A stretch of 64,000 nt of DNA from Streptomyces malaysiensis subsp. samsunensis. Lineage in GTDB: Bacteria; Actinomycetota; Actinomycetes; Streptomycetales; Streptomycetaceae. Below are positions 26,456 through 34,695 of the stretch, in pieces; the first letter of the stretch is position 1; each line of letters begins with the position of its first letter. The stretch spans positions 1 to 64,000 of the forward strand of contig NZ_JANIIC010000038.1 in NCBI RefSeq assembly GCF_024519315.1, read 5' to 3'. Below the pieces are notes generated by a model, which did not search any database, had not been told where the DNA came from, and worked only from the letters and a program-made list of their open reading frames with translations. Made by a program: the position numbers and the translations under genes.

Positions 26456-26569
26456 GCCGTTCCGTACGGCGGTCTTTCGCCGTTCCGTACGGCGGTCTTT
26501 CGCCGTTCCGTACGGCGGTCTTTCGCCGTTCCGTACGGCGGTCTTTCGCCGTTCCGTACGGCGGTTCTA
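26455..26569. repeat. five-copy 23-bp tandem hairpin array
   Basis: The unit CGCCGTTCCGTACGGCGGTC plus TTT is repeated at 26455, 26478, 26501, 26524 and 26547; the last copy diverges at its end. Each copy has a 6-bp stem (CGCCGT/ACGGCG). The array fills the gap between two convergent genes. The first four copies look identical to one another. Confidence 0.9.
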
Positions 26570-26574
26570 CGGGC

Positions 26575-27981
26575 TCAGCGGGTGGTGCCGCGCAGCTTGC
26601 GCCACGGGGTGAGGGTGAAGATGGCGCCGCCGAGCAGAACGGTGGTACCGGCGATCAGGGCGAGCGCCTTCAGCCCGCCGTGGTCGCTCGCACCGGTGTC
26701 GGCGAGCCCGCCGCTGGTGGCCGAACCGCCGCTGCCCGAGGTGCCGCCGCCACCGGAGGTGCCGCCCCCGGAGTCGCTGCCGCCGCCGGTCGACCCACCG
26801 CCGGTGGTGCCGCCGGGCTGGCCGGTGGTGTCCAGTTCGAGCGAGACACCGGGGTCCTTGGACGGGGTGCAGGTGGTGGTCGTACCGAGCGCCTTGACCG
26901 TCAGCACCCCCGGGGTGAGCGTCGACTTGCCGCTCGCGCCCGGCTTGTAGGTGCCGGTGAGGTCGGGGATCTCGATCGGATCACCGGACTTGATGGGTTC
27001 CTTGTTGGTGGGCCCCGCCACGGCGACGGTGCCCTTGTCCGCACCGCCGACCTTGACGGCCATCGACGGCTTGACCGAATCGGCGGGGATATCGGCCGGG
27101 CTGTCCATCACGGACTTGCCGAACTTGACGGTCAGCTCGAAGTTCCCGCCGCTCTTGGTGGCGTTGATCTGCACCGGGGAGGTGGCGTTCTTGTCGCCGA
27201 TGGGGGTCTTGCAGGCGTAGGGGACCTGAATCTCCTTACCGGTGTACGAATCGCCTCCGCCGCCCCCGCCACCGGTGGTGCCGCTGGTGGTACCGCTCGT
27301 GGAGCCGCCGGTCGTGCCACTGGTCGTCCCGCTCGTGGTGCCACTTGTGGTTCCGCTGGTCGTCCCGCTCGTCGTACCACTGGTGGTACCGCTGGTCGTG
27401 CCGCTCGTGGTGCCACTCGTGGTGCCGCCCGGACCGCTGCCGCCGTCCGTCACCTTGATGGTCGCGGCGGCCTTGACGTCCTCCTTCGCCGAGCACTTGG
27501 TGTCCGTGGACAGCGGCTTGCTGACGTTGATGTTGTAGCCGCCGGGCGTCAGCGTCACCTCGCCCGCCTTGGTGAGCTTCAGCTTCCCCTTCATGTCGGA
27601 GAGCTTCATCTCAGCGCCCTTGGGGATCGCCGGGTTCTCCCGCGGTCCCTCCATGGACACTTCGCCGGTCTGTGCGCCGCCCACCGTGACGGTGCCGGTC
27701 GGCAGCACGGTGTCGGCCTCCAGGTCGAGGATCGGCGGGTTCTTGGAGGCGGCCTGCACCGTCTTCCACACCACCTCGACCTCGTCCCCGACCTTCGCCG
27801 TCTCCGGTGCCGTGACGGCCACGGTCGTGGTGCCCTCCACCGGGGGCAGACCGGAGATGGGGGGCGGTAAGCACTCGGTCTTGTACGAGACCTCGGCGCC
27901 CTCCGCGCTGCCCGCGCCGAGCAGCACGCCCGCACCGCCGAGCAGCAGCGCGACGGCGGCCGCACTCACTCTTGGTCGCAT
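26575..27981 (-). CDS. secreted cell-wall-anchored protein with LAXTG sorting signal
   Basis: 468 residues from the ATG at 27981, one base after the stop of the upstream gene. It has a signal peptide (residues 1-28, ending GSAEGAE), then a beta-rich domain of about 150 residues. A Thr-Thr-Ser-Gly repeat linker follows, then a second related domain (IQVPYACKTPIGDKNATSP and on). A Gly/Ser/Thr-rich spacer ends in LADTG, a hydrophobic helix (LALIAGTTVLLGGAIF) and a short basic tail. LAXTG is the motif used by class E sortases in Streptomyces. The second domain is clearly related to the protein at 30123-30887. Function unknown; it is the last gene of a four-gene surface operon. Confidence 0.85.
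   Translation of the reverse strand: MRPRVSAAAVALLLGGAGVLLGAGSAEGAEVSYKTECLPPPISGLPPVEGTTTVAVTAPETAKVGDEVEVVWKTVQAASKNPPILDLEADTVLPTGTVTVGGAQTGEVSMEGPRENPAIPKGAEMKLSDMKGKLKLTKAGEVTLTPGGYNINVSKPLSTDTKCSAKEDVKAAATIKVTDGGSGPGGTTSGTTSGTTSGTTSGTTSGTTSGTTSGTTSGTTSGTTGGSTSGTTSGTTGGGGGGGDSYTGKEIQVPYACKTPIGDKNATSPVQINATKSGGNFELTVKFGKSVMDSPADIPADSVKPSMAVKVGGADKGTVAVAGPTNKEPIKSGDPIEIPDLTGTYKPGASGKSTLTPGVLTVKALGTTTTCTPSKDPGVSLELDTTGQPGGTTGGGSTGGGSDSGGGTSGGGGTSGSGGSATSGGLADTGASDHGGLKALALIAGTTVLLGGAIFTLTPWRKLRGTTR
27285..27430 (-). repeat. in-frame TTSG minisatellite
   Basis: A 12-base unit encoding Thr-Thr-Ser-Gly is repeated about ten times with synonymous variation between copies. It forms the linker between the two domains of the LAXTG protein. 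Confidence 0.85.
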
Positions 27982-27982
27982 C

Positions 27983-29041
27983 TCACGTGGTTCCTTTCGG
28001 GGTCGGTCGGATCTCCTCGGACGGTGCGGAAATCTGGAGGCGCGGCCCTGGCTCCGGCGCGGTGTCCGGGGTGAACCAGGGCAGCGCCGGACGCGCGCCG
28101 CTCGCCGCGGCCGGTCCTGACGACAAGGGCGCGGACGAGGGCGGTGGTGTGGCACGGGACGTACGGGGCCGTAGCTTGTCCACGACGGCCATGCCGATCC
28201 GGAAGACCGACGCCGAGACCACCACGCACAGCAGAACCCAGAAGAGCGTGACGCCCCAGGGCCGCCCCACCGCCCACGGCTGTTCGACCAGCAGCTTCTG
28301 GCCGTAGCGCAGCGAGACCAGATAGTCGCCATGGGCCCCGGCGGACAGTTCGACGTCCAGCTTGACCTGCGTCTTCTTCCCCGGCTGGAGCCTCCCCCGC
28401 CAGCGCTGCTCCTCCCAGGAGGGGGCGAAGACGCCGTGCGAGGTGCCCACGTCGAAGACCGGATCGCGGGCCGGGGTCGAGCCGAGATTGCCGACGGTGA
28501 CGACGAGTTGCCGCCTCGGCGGGGCGCCGAACCAGGTCAGCAGCCCGCTGGATCCGTCGAGCCGGGCCGAGAGCACGCTCAGCCGCTCGCCTCCGGTCCG
28601 CTCCTTCGGCAGCGGCGCCACCGGATGTCCGGCGACCTTGAACTCCACGTCCGCGGCGGCGGCTTCCCCGGTGACGGTCGCTATATGGATGACACAGGGG
28701 CAGGGTTTGGGCGGCTCGGCGACCGGCAGCTTCTTGGTGAAGGTGCCGTCCGCGCCGACGGTGACCGCCCTGCCGTCGCCGTTGGCGCAGGAGTTGGTGC
28801 CGCCGATCATGTTCTGTCCGCAGATCAGCAGGGTGAGCAGGGCACGGGGCCGCCATCGGGCGCCGGTCACGGTGACCGTGCCGCCCGTGCCCGCCTCGGC
28901 CTCGGAGACCTTCGCGGTGGGGCCATCGGCCGCCGCGGCGCCGCCCGTAAGGGGCGCACCGAGGGTGAGGAGGACCAGGGCCAGCACGGTGACCACGGCG
29001 GAGGGCCGGGCCGGGGTGGCTGCGTATCGGCGTGCGTTCAC
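27983..29041 (-). CDS. secreted, C-terminally membrane-anchored protein of unknown function
   Basis: 352 residues from a GTG that overlaps the upstream stop (GTGA). It has a signal peptide (VTVLALVLLTLGAPLTGGAA). An Ig-like or filamin-like segment follows, starting VSEAEAGTGGTVTVTGARW, with a Cys-rich loop (ICGQNM, NSCANGDG, CPCVIH). A second beta domain (QLVVTVGNLGSTPARDPVFD) precedes one membrane helix (VTLFWVLLCVVVSASVFRIG) and a Pro/Ser-rich cytoplasmic tail of about 70 residues. I do not recognise the family. The position between a DUF916-like protein and a sortase substrate suggests one surface complex. Confidence 0.8.
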   Translation of the reverse strand: MNARRYAATPARPSAVVTVLALVLLTLGAPLTGGAAAADGPTAKVSEAEAGTGGTVTVTGARWRPRALLTLLICGQNMIGGTNSCANGDGRAVTVGADGTFTKKLPVAEPPKPCPCVIHIATVTGEAAAADVEFKVAGHPVAPLPKERTGGERLSVLSARLDGSSGLLTWFGAPPRRQLVVTVGNLGSTPARDPVFDVGTSHGVFAPSWEEQRWRGRLQPGKKTQVKLDVELSAGAHGDYLVSLRYGQKLLVEQPWAVGRPWGVTLFWVLLCVVVSASVFRIGMAVVDKLRPRTSRATPPPSSAPLSSGPAAASGARPALPWFTPDTAPEPGPRLQISAPSEEIRPTPKGTT

Positions 29042-30096
29042 GTGGTCGCTCCTGCCCCTGTGCTCTCCGGTTGCGGCTGCGCTTGCGGCTCCGGTCGCGG
29101 CCGCGGTCGCGGGGTGTGGCCTCGGCGCCGTCGTCCGCGCAGCAGCCAGACGCCTCCGCCGGCGCCCACCAGGACGGCCGCCGCCGGTGCGAGCAGCCAC
29201 CAGGAGGCGGCCGTGTATCCGGCGGTCGCCGTGGCGTGCGCGCCCCCGCCCGCGGTGACCGTGAGCCGTACGTCCACCGAGTCGAGGACGGGCGGGTCCG
29301 GCCAGCTCTCGGTGAGCCGGACCCGTTTGCCGGGCGGCAGTTCGACCGGCAGGGTGCGCGGGTCGCGGCGCAGCACCTGGCCGAAGAGCCCATCGGCGCG
29401 TACGGCGAGCCGTGGGGTCAGCACGGTGTTGCCGCGGTTGACGAGGGCGTAGCGGATGGCCGCCGCTTCGCCGCGGCCCTGGACGGTCACGTCCTCGACG
29501 GAGAGGGCGGACAGCGTCGCACCGCTGATCCGCAGCCGCAGCCGCACCGCGATCTCGCGGCCGCCGGAGGAGACCATGACCGCGCCGGGGCGTTCCCCGG
29601 GCACCGCGTCGGAGGGGACGGTGACGGTGAAGGGGATGTCGGCGCGAGTGCGGGGCGGCACCGTCACCCGCCGTTCGGCGAGCGCGATCGGGGCGCCTTC
29701 GCCGCCGCGCAGCCGGACGGTGCGGGGGCGCTCGCTCCGGTTGGTGACCGAGAGCTTGTCCTCGAGCACGGCGCCCGGTCCGCCTTCGAGATAGATGTAC
29801 GGGCGGTCGCCCGCGCCCGGTGCGCCGCCGCCACCGGCGGCGGGAGCCGCCGACCAGTCGGGACCGGCGGCGGCAGCCGTGGCGGCCCAGGGCCCAGGGG
29901 CGGCCGGGGCCACCAGGCACGCGGCCAGCAGCACCGGGGCGAACGCCCGCCCCACGGCTGGTCGTACGGCTGAGCTGACGACAGCATGGACGACGTGGAC
30001 GGCACGGACGGCACGGACGGCACGGACGGCACGGACGGCATGGACGGCATGAACGGCATGGACGGCATGGACGGCTGCACGGATACGCGACGGCAT
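29038..30096 (-). CDS. DUF916/WxL-binding-like membrane-anchored secreted protein
   Basis: The frame is 352 residues; the true start is uncertain because the first 40 codons are a tandem (H/R)AV repeat. A signal-type helix (VLLAACLVAPAAPGPW) is followed by a domain resembling the WxL-interacting, peptidoglycan-binding DUF916 fold. That domain runs YIYLEGGPGAVLEDKLSVTN, then VTVPPRTRADIPFTVTVPSD, and EIAVRLRLRISG. After a second beta domain come one membrane helix (WWLLAPAAAVLVGAGGGVWLL) and a basic, Pro/Gln-rich tail. The stop overlaps the next gene by four bases. It is the second gene of the surface operon. The DUF916 match is by pattern and is moderate. Confidence 0.72.
   Translation of the reverse strand: MPSRIRAAVHAVHAVHAVHAVRAVRAVRAVRAVHVVHAVVSSAVRPAVGRAFAPVLLAACLVAPAAPGPWAATAAAAGPDWSAAPAAGGGGAPGAGDRPYIYLEGGPGAVLEDKLSVTNRSERPRTVRLRGGEGAPIALAERRVTVPPRTRADIPFTVTVPSDAVPGERPGAVMVSSGGREIAVRLRLRISGATLSALSVEDVTVQGRGEAAAIRYALVNRGNTVLTPRLAVRADGLFGQVLRRDPRTLPVELPPGKRVRLTESWPDPPVLDSVDVRLTVTAGGGAHATATAGYTAASWWLLAPAAAVLVGAGGGVWLLRGRRRRGHTPRPRPRPEPQAQPQPESTGAGATT
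29985..30078 (-). repeat. 9-bp minisatellite at the 5' end of the DUF916-like gene
   Basis: About ten copies of a unit read on the plus strand as (A)(C/T)GGACGGC encode repeated His-Ala-Val or Arg-Ala-Val. The array lies in the region where the start codon should be. Copy-number change would move alternative GTG starts relative to the ribosome binding site without changing frame. Confidence 0.85.
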
Positions 30097-30122
30097 CGGC
30101 GGCTCCTCGGATGCCGCGCGGG

Positions 30123-30887
30123 TCAGGGTGTCGGACGCTGACGGCGGGTCAGCCAGAGCGCCCCGGCCACTCCGGCGAGCAGCACCGTGCCGCCGAGGGT
30201 GCCGAGCGCGACGGCGGAGTCCGTCGGGCCGGTCTGCGGCAACTGGTCGTTGCCGGAGCCGCCCTGCGCCCCGCCGGAGCCGCCGGACCCGCCCGTGCCG
30301 CCCGCACTCGTACCGCCCGTTCCGCCCGTGCCGCCGGTGGAGCCGGAGTCCCCGCCGCCGCCCGCCGCCTTGACGTCCAGCGTCAGCGAGGGCTTGGGGT
30401 TGTTGCCGGGGGTGCAGGTCGTGGTCGTGCCCAGCGCCTTGATGGTGAGGGTCGAGGCCGTGAAGGTGACCTTTCCGCTCTTCTTGGGGGTGTAGGTGCC
30501 CGACAGGTCACTGATCTTGATCGGGGTGTTGGCGGGGATGGCCTTGTCGTTGGCGGGCCCCGACACCGATACCGTGCCGCTCTCCGCGCCGCCCAGTTTG
30601 ATGAGCGCGCTGGGGTGCATGGCGCCCTTGCCGAGCTCGACGGGGCTGGAGGAGACGCCCTTCTCGAAGGACATCGTGAGCTTGTAGGCGCCGCCGCTCG
30701 CGACGCTCTTGATGTCGATGGGCGATACGGCGCTCTTGTCGCCGATCGGCGTCTTGCACTGGTAGTCGACGTCCACGGTTTCGGCGTGCGCGGCCGGGGC
30801 GGTGAGGAGTACCACGGAGCCGGCCAGGGCCGCCGCGAGCGTGAGGGCGCCGCCACGGCCGGCCGGACGGCGTTGGTTGCGGGACAC
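30123..30887 (-). CDS. secreted cell-wall-anchored protein with LPXTG sorting signal
   Basis: 254 residues from the GTG at 30887 (VSRNQRRPAGRGG), with AGGGGA upstream; an adjacent GTG codon is an alternative. It has a signal peptide ending in AHAE. One domain of about 135 residues opens VDYQCKTPIGDKSAVSPIDI and ends LGTTTTCTPGNN. A Gly/Ser/Thr-rich spacer follows, then LPQTG, a hydrophobic helix and the tail RRQRPTP. The domain is a clear paralogue of the second domain of the LAXTG protein at 26575-27981. It is the first gene of a four-gene operon (gaps of 26, -4 and 1 bases follow). No sortase gene is in the window. Function unknown. Confidence 0.85.
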   Translation of the reverse strand: MSRNQRRPAGRGGALTLAAALAGSVVLLTAPAAHAETVDVDYQCKTPIGDKSAVSPIDIKSVASGGAYKLTMSFEKGVSSSPVELGKGAMHPSALIKLGGAESGTVSVSGPANDKAIPANTPIKISDLSGTYTPKKSGKVTFTASTLTIKALGTTTTCTPGNNPKPSLTLDVKAAGGGGDSGSTGGTGGTGGTSAGGTGGSGGSGGAQGGSGNDQLPQTGPTDSAVALGTLGGTVLLAGVAGALWLTRRQRPTP

Positions 30888-31075
30888 CACGAGTTCCCCT
30901 CTCGTCAAGCGCCGCAGCCGAAAGTAACTGACGGCACATCAGATTGGGCGCTGACGGTACGCCGGGGACCTTGTCAAGGGAAGACAAAGCGCACGCCGGA
31001 TCGGTGTGAAACGGGGGGAAGCGCGGGTGAAAGACAGGTGGAGGGGATGGGAGCGGGGGGCCTGAGCCGCGCTCT

Positions 31076-31585
31076 TCATCCCGGCGCGGCGAGTTCGGCC
31101 CAGACCGTCTTGCCGGATCCCTCCACGTTGCGCACGACCCCCCAGTCGAGGCACAGCCTCTGGACGATGAACATGCCATGGCCACCGGGCCGCCCGGCGC
31201 GGTGCGGGGTGCGCGGGGCGGGCGTACCGGTGCCGAGGTCCACGACCTCCAGGCGGAGCACTTTGGCGTTGCAGCTGACGCGCAGCTCCTCCGGGCCTTC
31301 GGCGTGCAGACAGGCGTTGGTGACCAGTTCGGAGACGACGAGCAGAACGTCCTCGGCGGCGGCCCGGTGGTCGGCGGTAGACGCCGGAAGCCACCCCCAG
31401 TCGCGCAGCGCCTGGCGGGTGAAGTCGCGGGCGCGCGGCACCGCCCCGCTGGCTCCGATCAGATGGAGTCTGCGGATCTGGCCGATGGGGCCGGCGGTCG
31501 GGGGAGCCGGTGGGGAGGCCGAAGCGGCGGGGCCGTCCGGATCCGGGCCGCGGTCGCCCGGCGGGTACGGCCGGGTGGTGCTCAT
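31076..31585 (-). CDS. anti-sigma factor, HATPase_c (RsbW/SpoIIAB-like)
   Basis: A 169-residue protein. After a Pro-rich tail of about 45 residues comes a GHKL ATPase fold with the N box VVSELVTNACLHA, the G1-like VDLGTGTP and the G2-like GGHGMFIVQRLCLDWG. Such proteins bind and inhibit sigma-B-type factors and phosphorylate STAS antagonists. The STAS gene is directly upstream on the same strand and the sigma gene is divergent. Together they form a partner-switching module like the sigma I locus of S. coelicolor. Confidence 0.88.
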   Translation of the reverse strand: MSTTRPYPPGDRGPDPDGPAASASPPAPPTAGPIGQIRRLHLIGASGAVPRARDFTRQALRDWGWLPASTADHRAAAEDVLLVVSELVTNACLHAEGPEELRVSCNAKVLRLEVVDLGTGTPAPRTPHRAGRPGGHGMFIVQRLCLDWGVVRNVEGSGKTVWAELAAPG

Positions 31586-31768
31586 CAGCGCTTCACCTCA
31601 CCGATTCACCGATTCAGGGACAAGGGATACCTGATCTCTTCAACAGTTTCAGCCTGTCTCCTGCCCGGCCATAGCGTGAGAACACCCACTACTTCCGCCC
31701 CACCGATGTGACGCGTGCAACGCATCGATGACCCACCGATGACACGCCGGAAACAGGAGTGAGCTACA

Positions 31769-32137
31769 TCACTCGACAAGGGCCGCGTCGAGCGACTCAT
31801 GCACCGTGAAGACGGCGTCCGCGCCCGTGATCTCGAACACCCGGGCAACGATCGGGAGCATCCCGGCCAGATGGACGCCGCCGCCTTCGGCCTCGGCTTT
31901 GAGCCGGGCACCGAGGAGGACGTTGAGCCCGGTGGAGTCACAGAACTCCAGCTTCGAGCAGTCCACCACCAGCCGGACACGTCCCCCCTCCACGCACTTC
32001 TCGAGCGGCTCGCGCAGCACTTCTGCGGTGTGGTGGTCAAGCTCACCCGCCGGGGTGACGACCGCACTCGCCCCGTGGTGCCGAACCTCGACCTGAAGTC
32101 GGCCCTTACTGGCGCTGCCGACCATCCCGCGGTCCAT
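31769..32137 (-). CDS. anti-sigma factor antagonist (STAS domain)
   Basis: 122 residues from the ATG at 32137, with AAGAGGTG upstream. A single STAS domain contains the phosphorylatable Ser in FCDSTGLNVLLGARLKAEAE and an N-terminal VVTPAGELDHHTAEVL strand. Unphosphorylated, it should capture the anti-sigma kinase encoded next to it and release the sigma factor. Confidence 0.92.
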   Translation of the reverse strand: MDRGMVGSASKGRLQVEVRHHGASAVVTPAGELDHHTAEVLREPLEKCVEGGRVRLVVDCSKLEFCDSTGLNVLLGARLKAEAEGGGVHLAGMLPIVARVFEITGADAVFTVHESLDAALVE

Positions 32138-32196
32138 CTGCGCACCTCTTCTGGCGTCTCGTTGCTTTCGATTGCGCGCATCGAACCCTACGCCTT

Positions 32197-32221
32197 CTAC
32201 CCGGCCCCCTGGTAGCCGAAC
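32197..32221 (-). promoter_or_regulatory. candidate sigma-B-type promoter of the STAS gene
   Basis: On the minus strand GTTC, 15 bases, then GGGTAG lies 60 bases before the STAS start. It is close to the known sigma-B-type consensus (GTTT, 14-16 bases, GGGTAC/T). If real, the locus is autoregulated by its own or a related sigma factor. The fit is imperfect. Confidence 0.35.
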
Positions 32222-32398
32222 ATTTCGCATAGTTCGGCAAATTCGGCAAATATGGACAACGTGGACTTGCCACTTGGTGGCCGATGCAGGTAGGCGTAGA
32301 GGGTCACACCCGCTTACGGACCGGCTTTGGAGGCGCCGCTCACCGGAGCAGCACGTTATGGCACCGGCAGCCATATGCCGAGAACGATGGAGGAGACC

Positions 32399-33346
32399 AT
32401 GTCACCCCGCCTCGACGACACGCGTACCGAACCCTCGGGGAGCACTCGGACCACCGTTTCGTCGGCCCCCCTGCCCGAGCAGTTCACCCCCGACGCTGAC
32501 GCCCCGGCGGCCGTTGGCCATCTCTTCGATGAACTGCCGGAATTGTCCGATCTGCCGGAGATACCCCCGTATGACACGGTGGCACCGGTGGACGCGAGGG
32601 CTCTGTCGAAGACCCTCTTCGAACGTCTCCAGGTGCTGGAGGAAGGCACCCACGAATACGCCTATGTGCGTAACACCCTGGTCGAGCTCAACTTGGCGCT
32701 GGTCAAGTTCGCCGCCTCCCGGTTCCGCTCCCGCAGCGAGCCGATGGAGGACATCGTCCAGGTTGGCACCATCGGCCTGATCAAGGCCATCGACCGCTTC
32801 GAAACGGGCCGGGGCGTGGAATTCCCGACCTTCGCGATGCCGACGATCGTCGGTGAGATCAAGCGCTTCTTCCGCGACACCAGTTGGTCGGTGCGCGTGC
32901 CGAGGCGGCTTCAGGAACTCCGTCTCGACCTCGCCAAGGCCGGCGACGAGCTGGCCCAGCGGCTCGACCGCGCCCCCACCGTCCGCGAGTTGGCCGAGCG
33001 GCTGGACATCACCCAGGCCGAGGTCGTCGAGGGCATGGCCGCGAGCAACGCGTACACCGCGAGCTCGCTGGACGCCCAGCCGGAGGAGGACGACTCCGAG
33101 GGAGCGCTGGCCGACCGGATCGGATACGAGGACCACGGGCTCGAAGGCATCGAGTACGTCGAGTCCCTGAAGCCGCTGATCGCCGATCTGCCCGCCCGCG
33201 ACCGGAAGATCCTCTCCCTGCGCTTCGTGGCCAATATGACGCAGTCGGAGATCGGTGAGGAACTGGGCATCTCCCAGATGCATGTATCGCGGCTGCTGTC
33301 GCGCACCCTCCGTCGGCTCCGTAAGGGTCTGATGATCGAGGAGTGA
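32399..33346 (+). CDS. RNA polymerase sigma factor, SigB/SigF/SigG family
   Basis: 315 residues from the ATG at 32399, with a strong GGAGGAG upstream. An acidic N-terminal extension of about 75 residues precedes region 2 (NLALVKFAASRFRSRSEPME, DIVQVGTIGLIKAIDRFE, then GVEFPTFAMPTIVGEIKRFF), region 3 and region 4 (LPARDRKILSLRFVANMTQS, EIGEELGISQMHVSRLLSRT). There is no extended region 1.1. It is controlled by the divergent anti-sigma and antagonist genes. The likely role is stress or osmotic response, by family. From gene order it matches S. coelicolor sigma I. Confidence 0.94.
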   Translation: MSPRLDDTRTEPSGSTRTTVSSAPLPEQFTPDADAPAAVGHLFDELPELSDLPEIPPYDTVAPVDARALSKTLFERLQVLEEGTHEYAYVRNTLVELNLALVKFAASRFRSRSEPMEDIVQVGTIGLIKAIDRFETGRGVEFPTFAMPTIVGEIKRFFRDTSWSVRVPRRLQELRLDLAKAGDELAQRLDRAPTVRELAERLDITQAEVVEGMAASNAYTASSLDAQPEEDDSEGALADRIGYEDHGLEGIEYVESLKPLIADLPARDRKILSLRFVANMTQSEIGEELGISQMHVSRLLSRTLRRLRKGLMIEE

Positions 33347-33361
33347 CGCCTCCGCAGACGG

Positions 33362-33400
33362 ATAAGGGCCCGCCCCCGGATCACCGGGACGGGCCCTTAT
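33362..33400. terminator. bidirectional terminator between the sigma gene and hutI
   Basis: ATAAGGGCCCG and CGGGCCCTTAT pair around an imperfect CCCCGG/CCGG core. It is located 15 bases after the sigma gene stop, before the convergent hutI stop. Confidence 0.75.
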
Positions 33401-33463
33401 TCGCGTCTCCGTCGAGTTCGCGTCTCCGTCGGGTCCGTGTCCCCGTCGTGCGCTGCCGGACCG

Positions 33464-34651
33464 TCAGATCAGGGTGCCGCCCAGCCACACCGCCGAGATG
33501 AGGGGAACGCCGGGGCGGTAGGCGAGGTGCACATGGGACGGGGCGTCCAGCAGCGCCAGATCGGCGCGGGCCCCCGGGCTCACCCGGCCCACATCGGTAC
33601 GGCGCAGGGCCCGCGCCCCACCGGCCGTGGCGGCCCACACCGCCTCGTCGGGCGTCATCCCCATCTCCCGTACCGCCAGGGCGACACAGAACGGCATGGA
33701 ACTGGTGAAGGACGAGCCCGGGTTGCAGTCGGGGGACAGGGCGACCGTGGCGCCCGCGTCCAGCAGCCGGCGCGCGTCCGGATAGGTCGAGCGGGTGGAG
33801 AACTCCGCGCCCGGGAGCAGCGTGGCCACCGTCTCCCCCTGGGCCAGCGCGTCCACGTCGTCATCGGTCAGATGGGTGCAGTGGTCGGCGGAGGCGGCGC
33901 CCAGCTCCACCGCCAGCCGCACCCCGGGGCCGTAGGAGAGCTGGTTGGCGTGGACCCGCGGGATCAGCCCGCGCTCCTGGCCCGCGGTCAGGATGGCGCG
34001 GGCCTGGTCGCCGTCGAAGGCCCCCTGCTCGCAGAAGACATCGATCCAGCGGGCGTGCGGGGCGCAGGCGTCCAGCATCGGGCCGGTGACCAGATCCACG
34101 TACCCGGCCGGGTCGTCGGCGAACTCGGGGGCGACGATATGCGCCCCGAGGAAGGTCACCTCGTCGGTGTGGACAGCGGCGATGGTCAGAGCGCGGGCCT
34201 CGTCCCGCGAGGTCAGCCCGTAACCGGACTTGATCTCGACGGTCGTGGTGCCCTGGCGGCGCGCCTCGGCCACATAGCGGCCGACGTTGGCGTGCAGCAC
34301 GTTGTTCGAGGCCGCGCGGGTCGCGGCCACGGTGGTGCGGATCCCGCCCGCGCTGTACGGGCGGCCGGACATCCGGGCGTTGAACTCCTCGGTCCGGTCG
34401 CCCGCGAAGACCAGATGGGAGTGGGAGTCCACAAAGCCCGGAATGGCGGCCCGGCCACCGGCGTCGACCCGATTGTCGGTGGCGGGTGCTTTGCTGGACT
34501 CACCGACCCAGGCGATGCGGTCGCCGTCGATGACGACGGCCGCGTCCTTGATCAGGCCGAGGGGGCCCGCACCGAGGGAGGGATCATTGGTGACCAGACC
34601 GGCGATGTCGGTGATGGCGGTCGTAGTCGGCGCAGTCGTCGCGGTCGTCAT
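33464..34651 (-). CDS. hutI: imidazolonepropionase HutI
   Basis: 395 residues from the ATG at 34651. It is an amidohydrolase fold with the metal motif HSH in GFVDSHSHLVFAGDRTEEF and the segment YSAGGIRTTVAATRAAS. It also has VEIKSGYGLTSRDEARAL, ADHCTHLTDDDV and the metal Asp in LSPDCNPGSSF. It hydrolyses 4-imidazolone-5-propionate to N-formimidoyl-L-glutamate, the third step of histidine breakdown. It is the last gene of the operon hutU - M20 - hutF - hutI, 44 bases after hutF. Confidence 0.95.
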   Translation of the reverse strand: MTTATTAPTTTAITDIAGLVTNDPSLGAGPLGLIKDAAVVIDGDRIAWVGESSKAPATDNRVDAGGRAAIPGFVDSHSHLVFAGDRTEEFNARMSGRPYSAGGIRTTVAATRAASNNVLHANVGRYVAEARRQGTTTVEIKSGYGLTSRDEARALTIAAVHTDEVTFLGAHIVAPEFADDPAGYVDLVTGPMLDACAPHARWIDVFCEQGAFDGDQARAILTAGQERGLIPRVHANQLSYGPGVRLAVELGAASADHCTHLTDDDVDALAQGETVATLLPGAEFSTRSTYPDARRLLDAGATVALSPDCNPGSSFTSSMPFCVALAVREMGMTPDEAVWAATAGGARALRRTDVGRVSPGARADLALLDAPSHVHLAYRPGVPLISAVWLGGTLI

Positions 34652-34695
34652 CGTGGGGGTGCTCTCCTTCGTCGGCCGTGGCGGTGGCGGCCGGG

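Noticed and set aside
26455..26569. CRISPR array
   Set aside because: The 23-base units are directly adjacent with no spacers.
27240..27430. CRISPR array or collagen-like protein
   Set aside because: The regular 12-base repeat has no spacers and is read in frame as Thr-Thr-Ser-Gly in a secreted protein on the minus strand.
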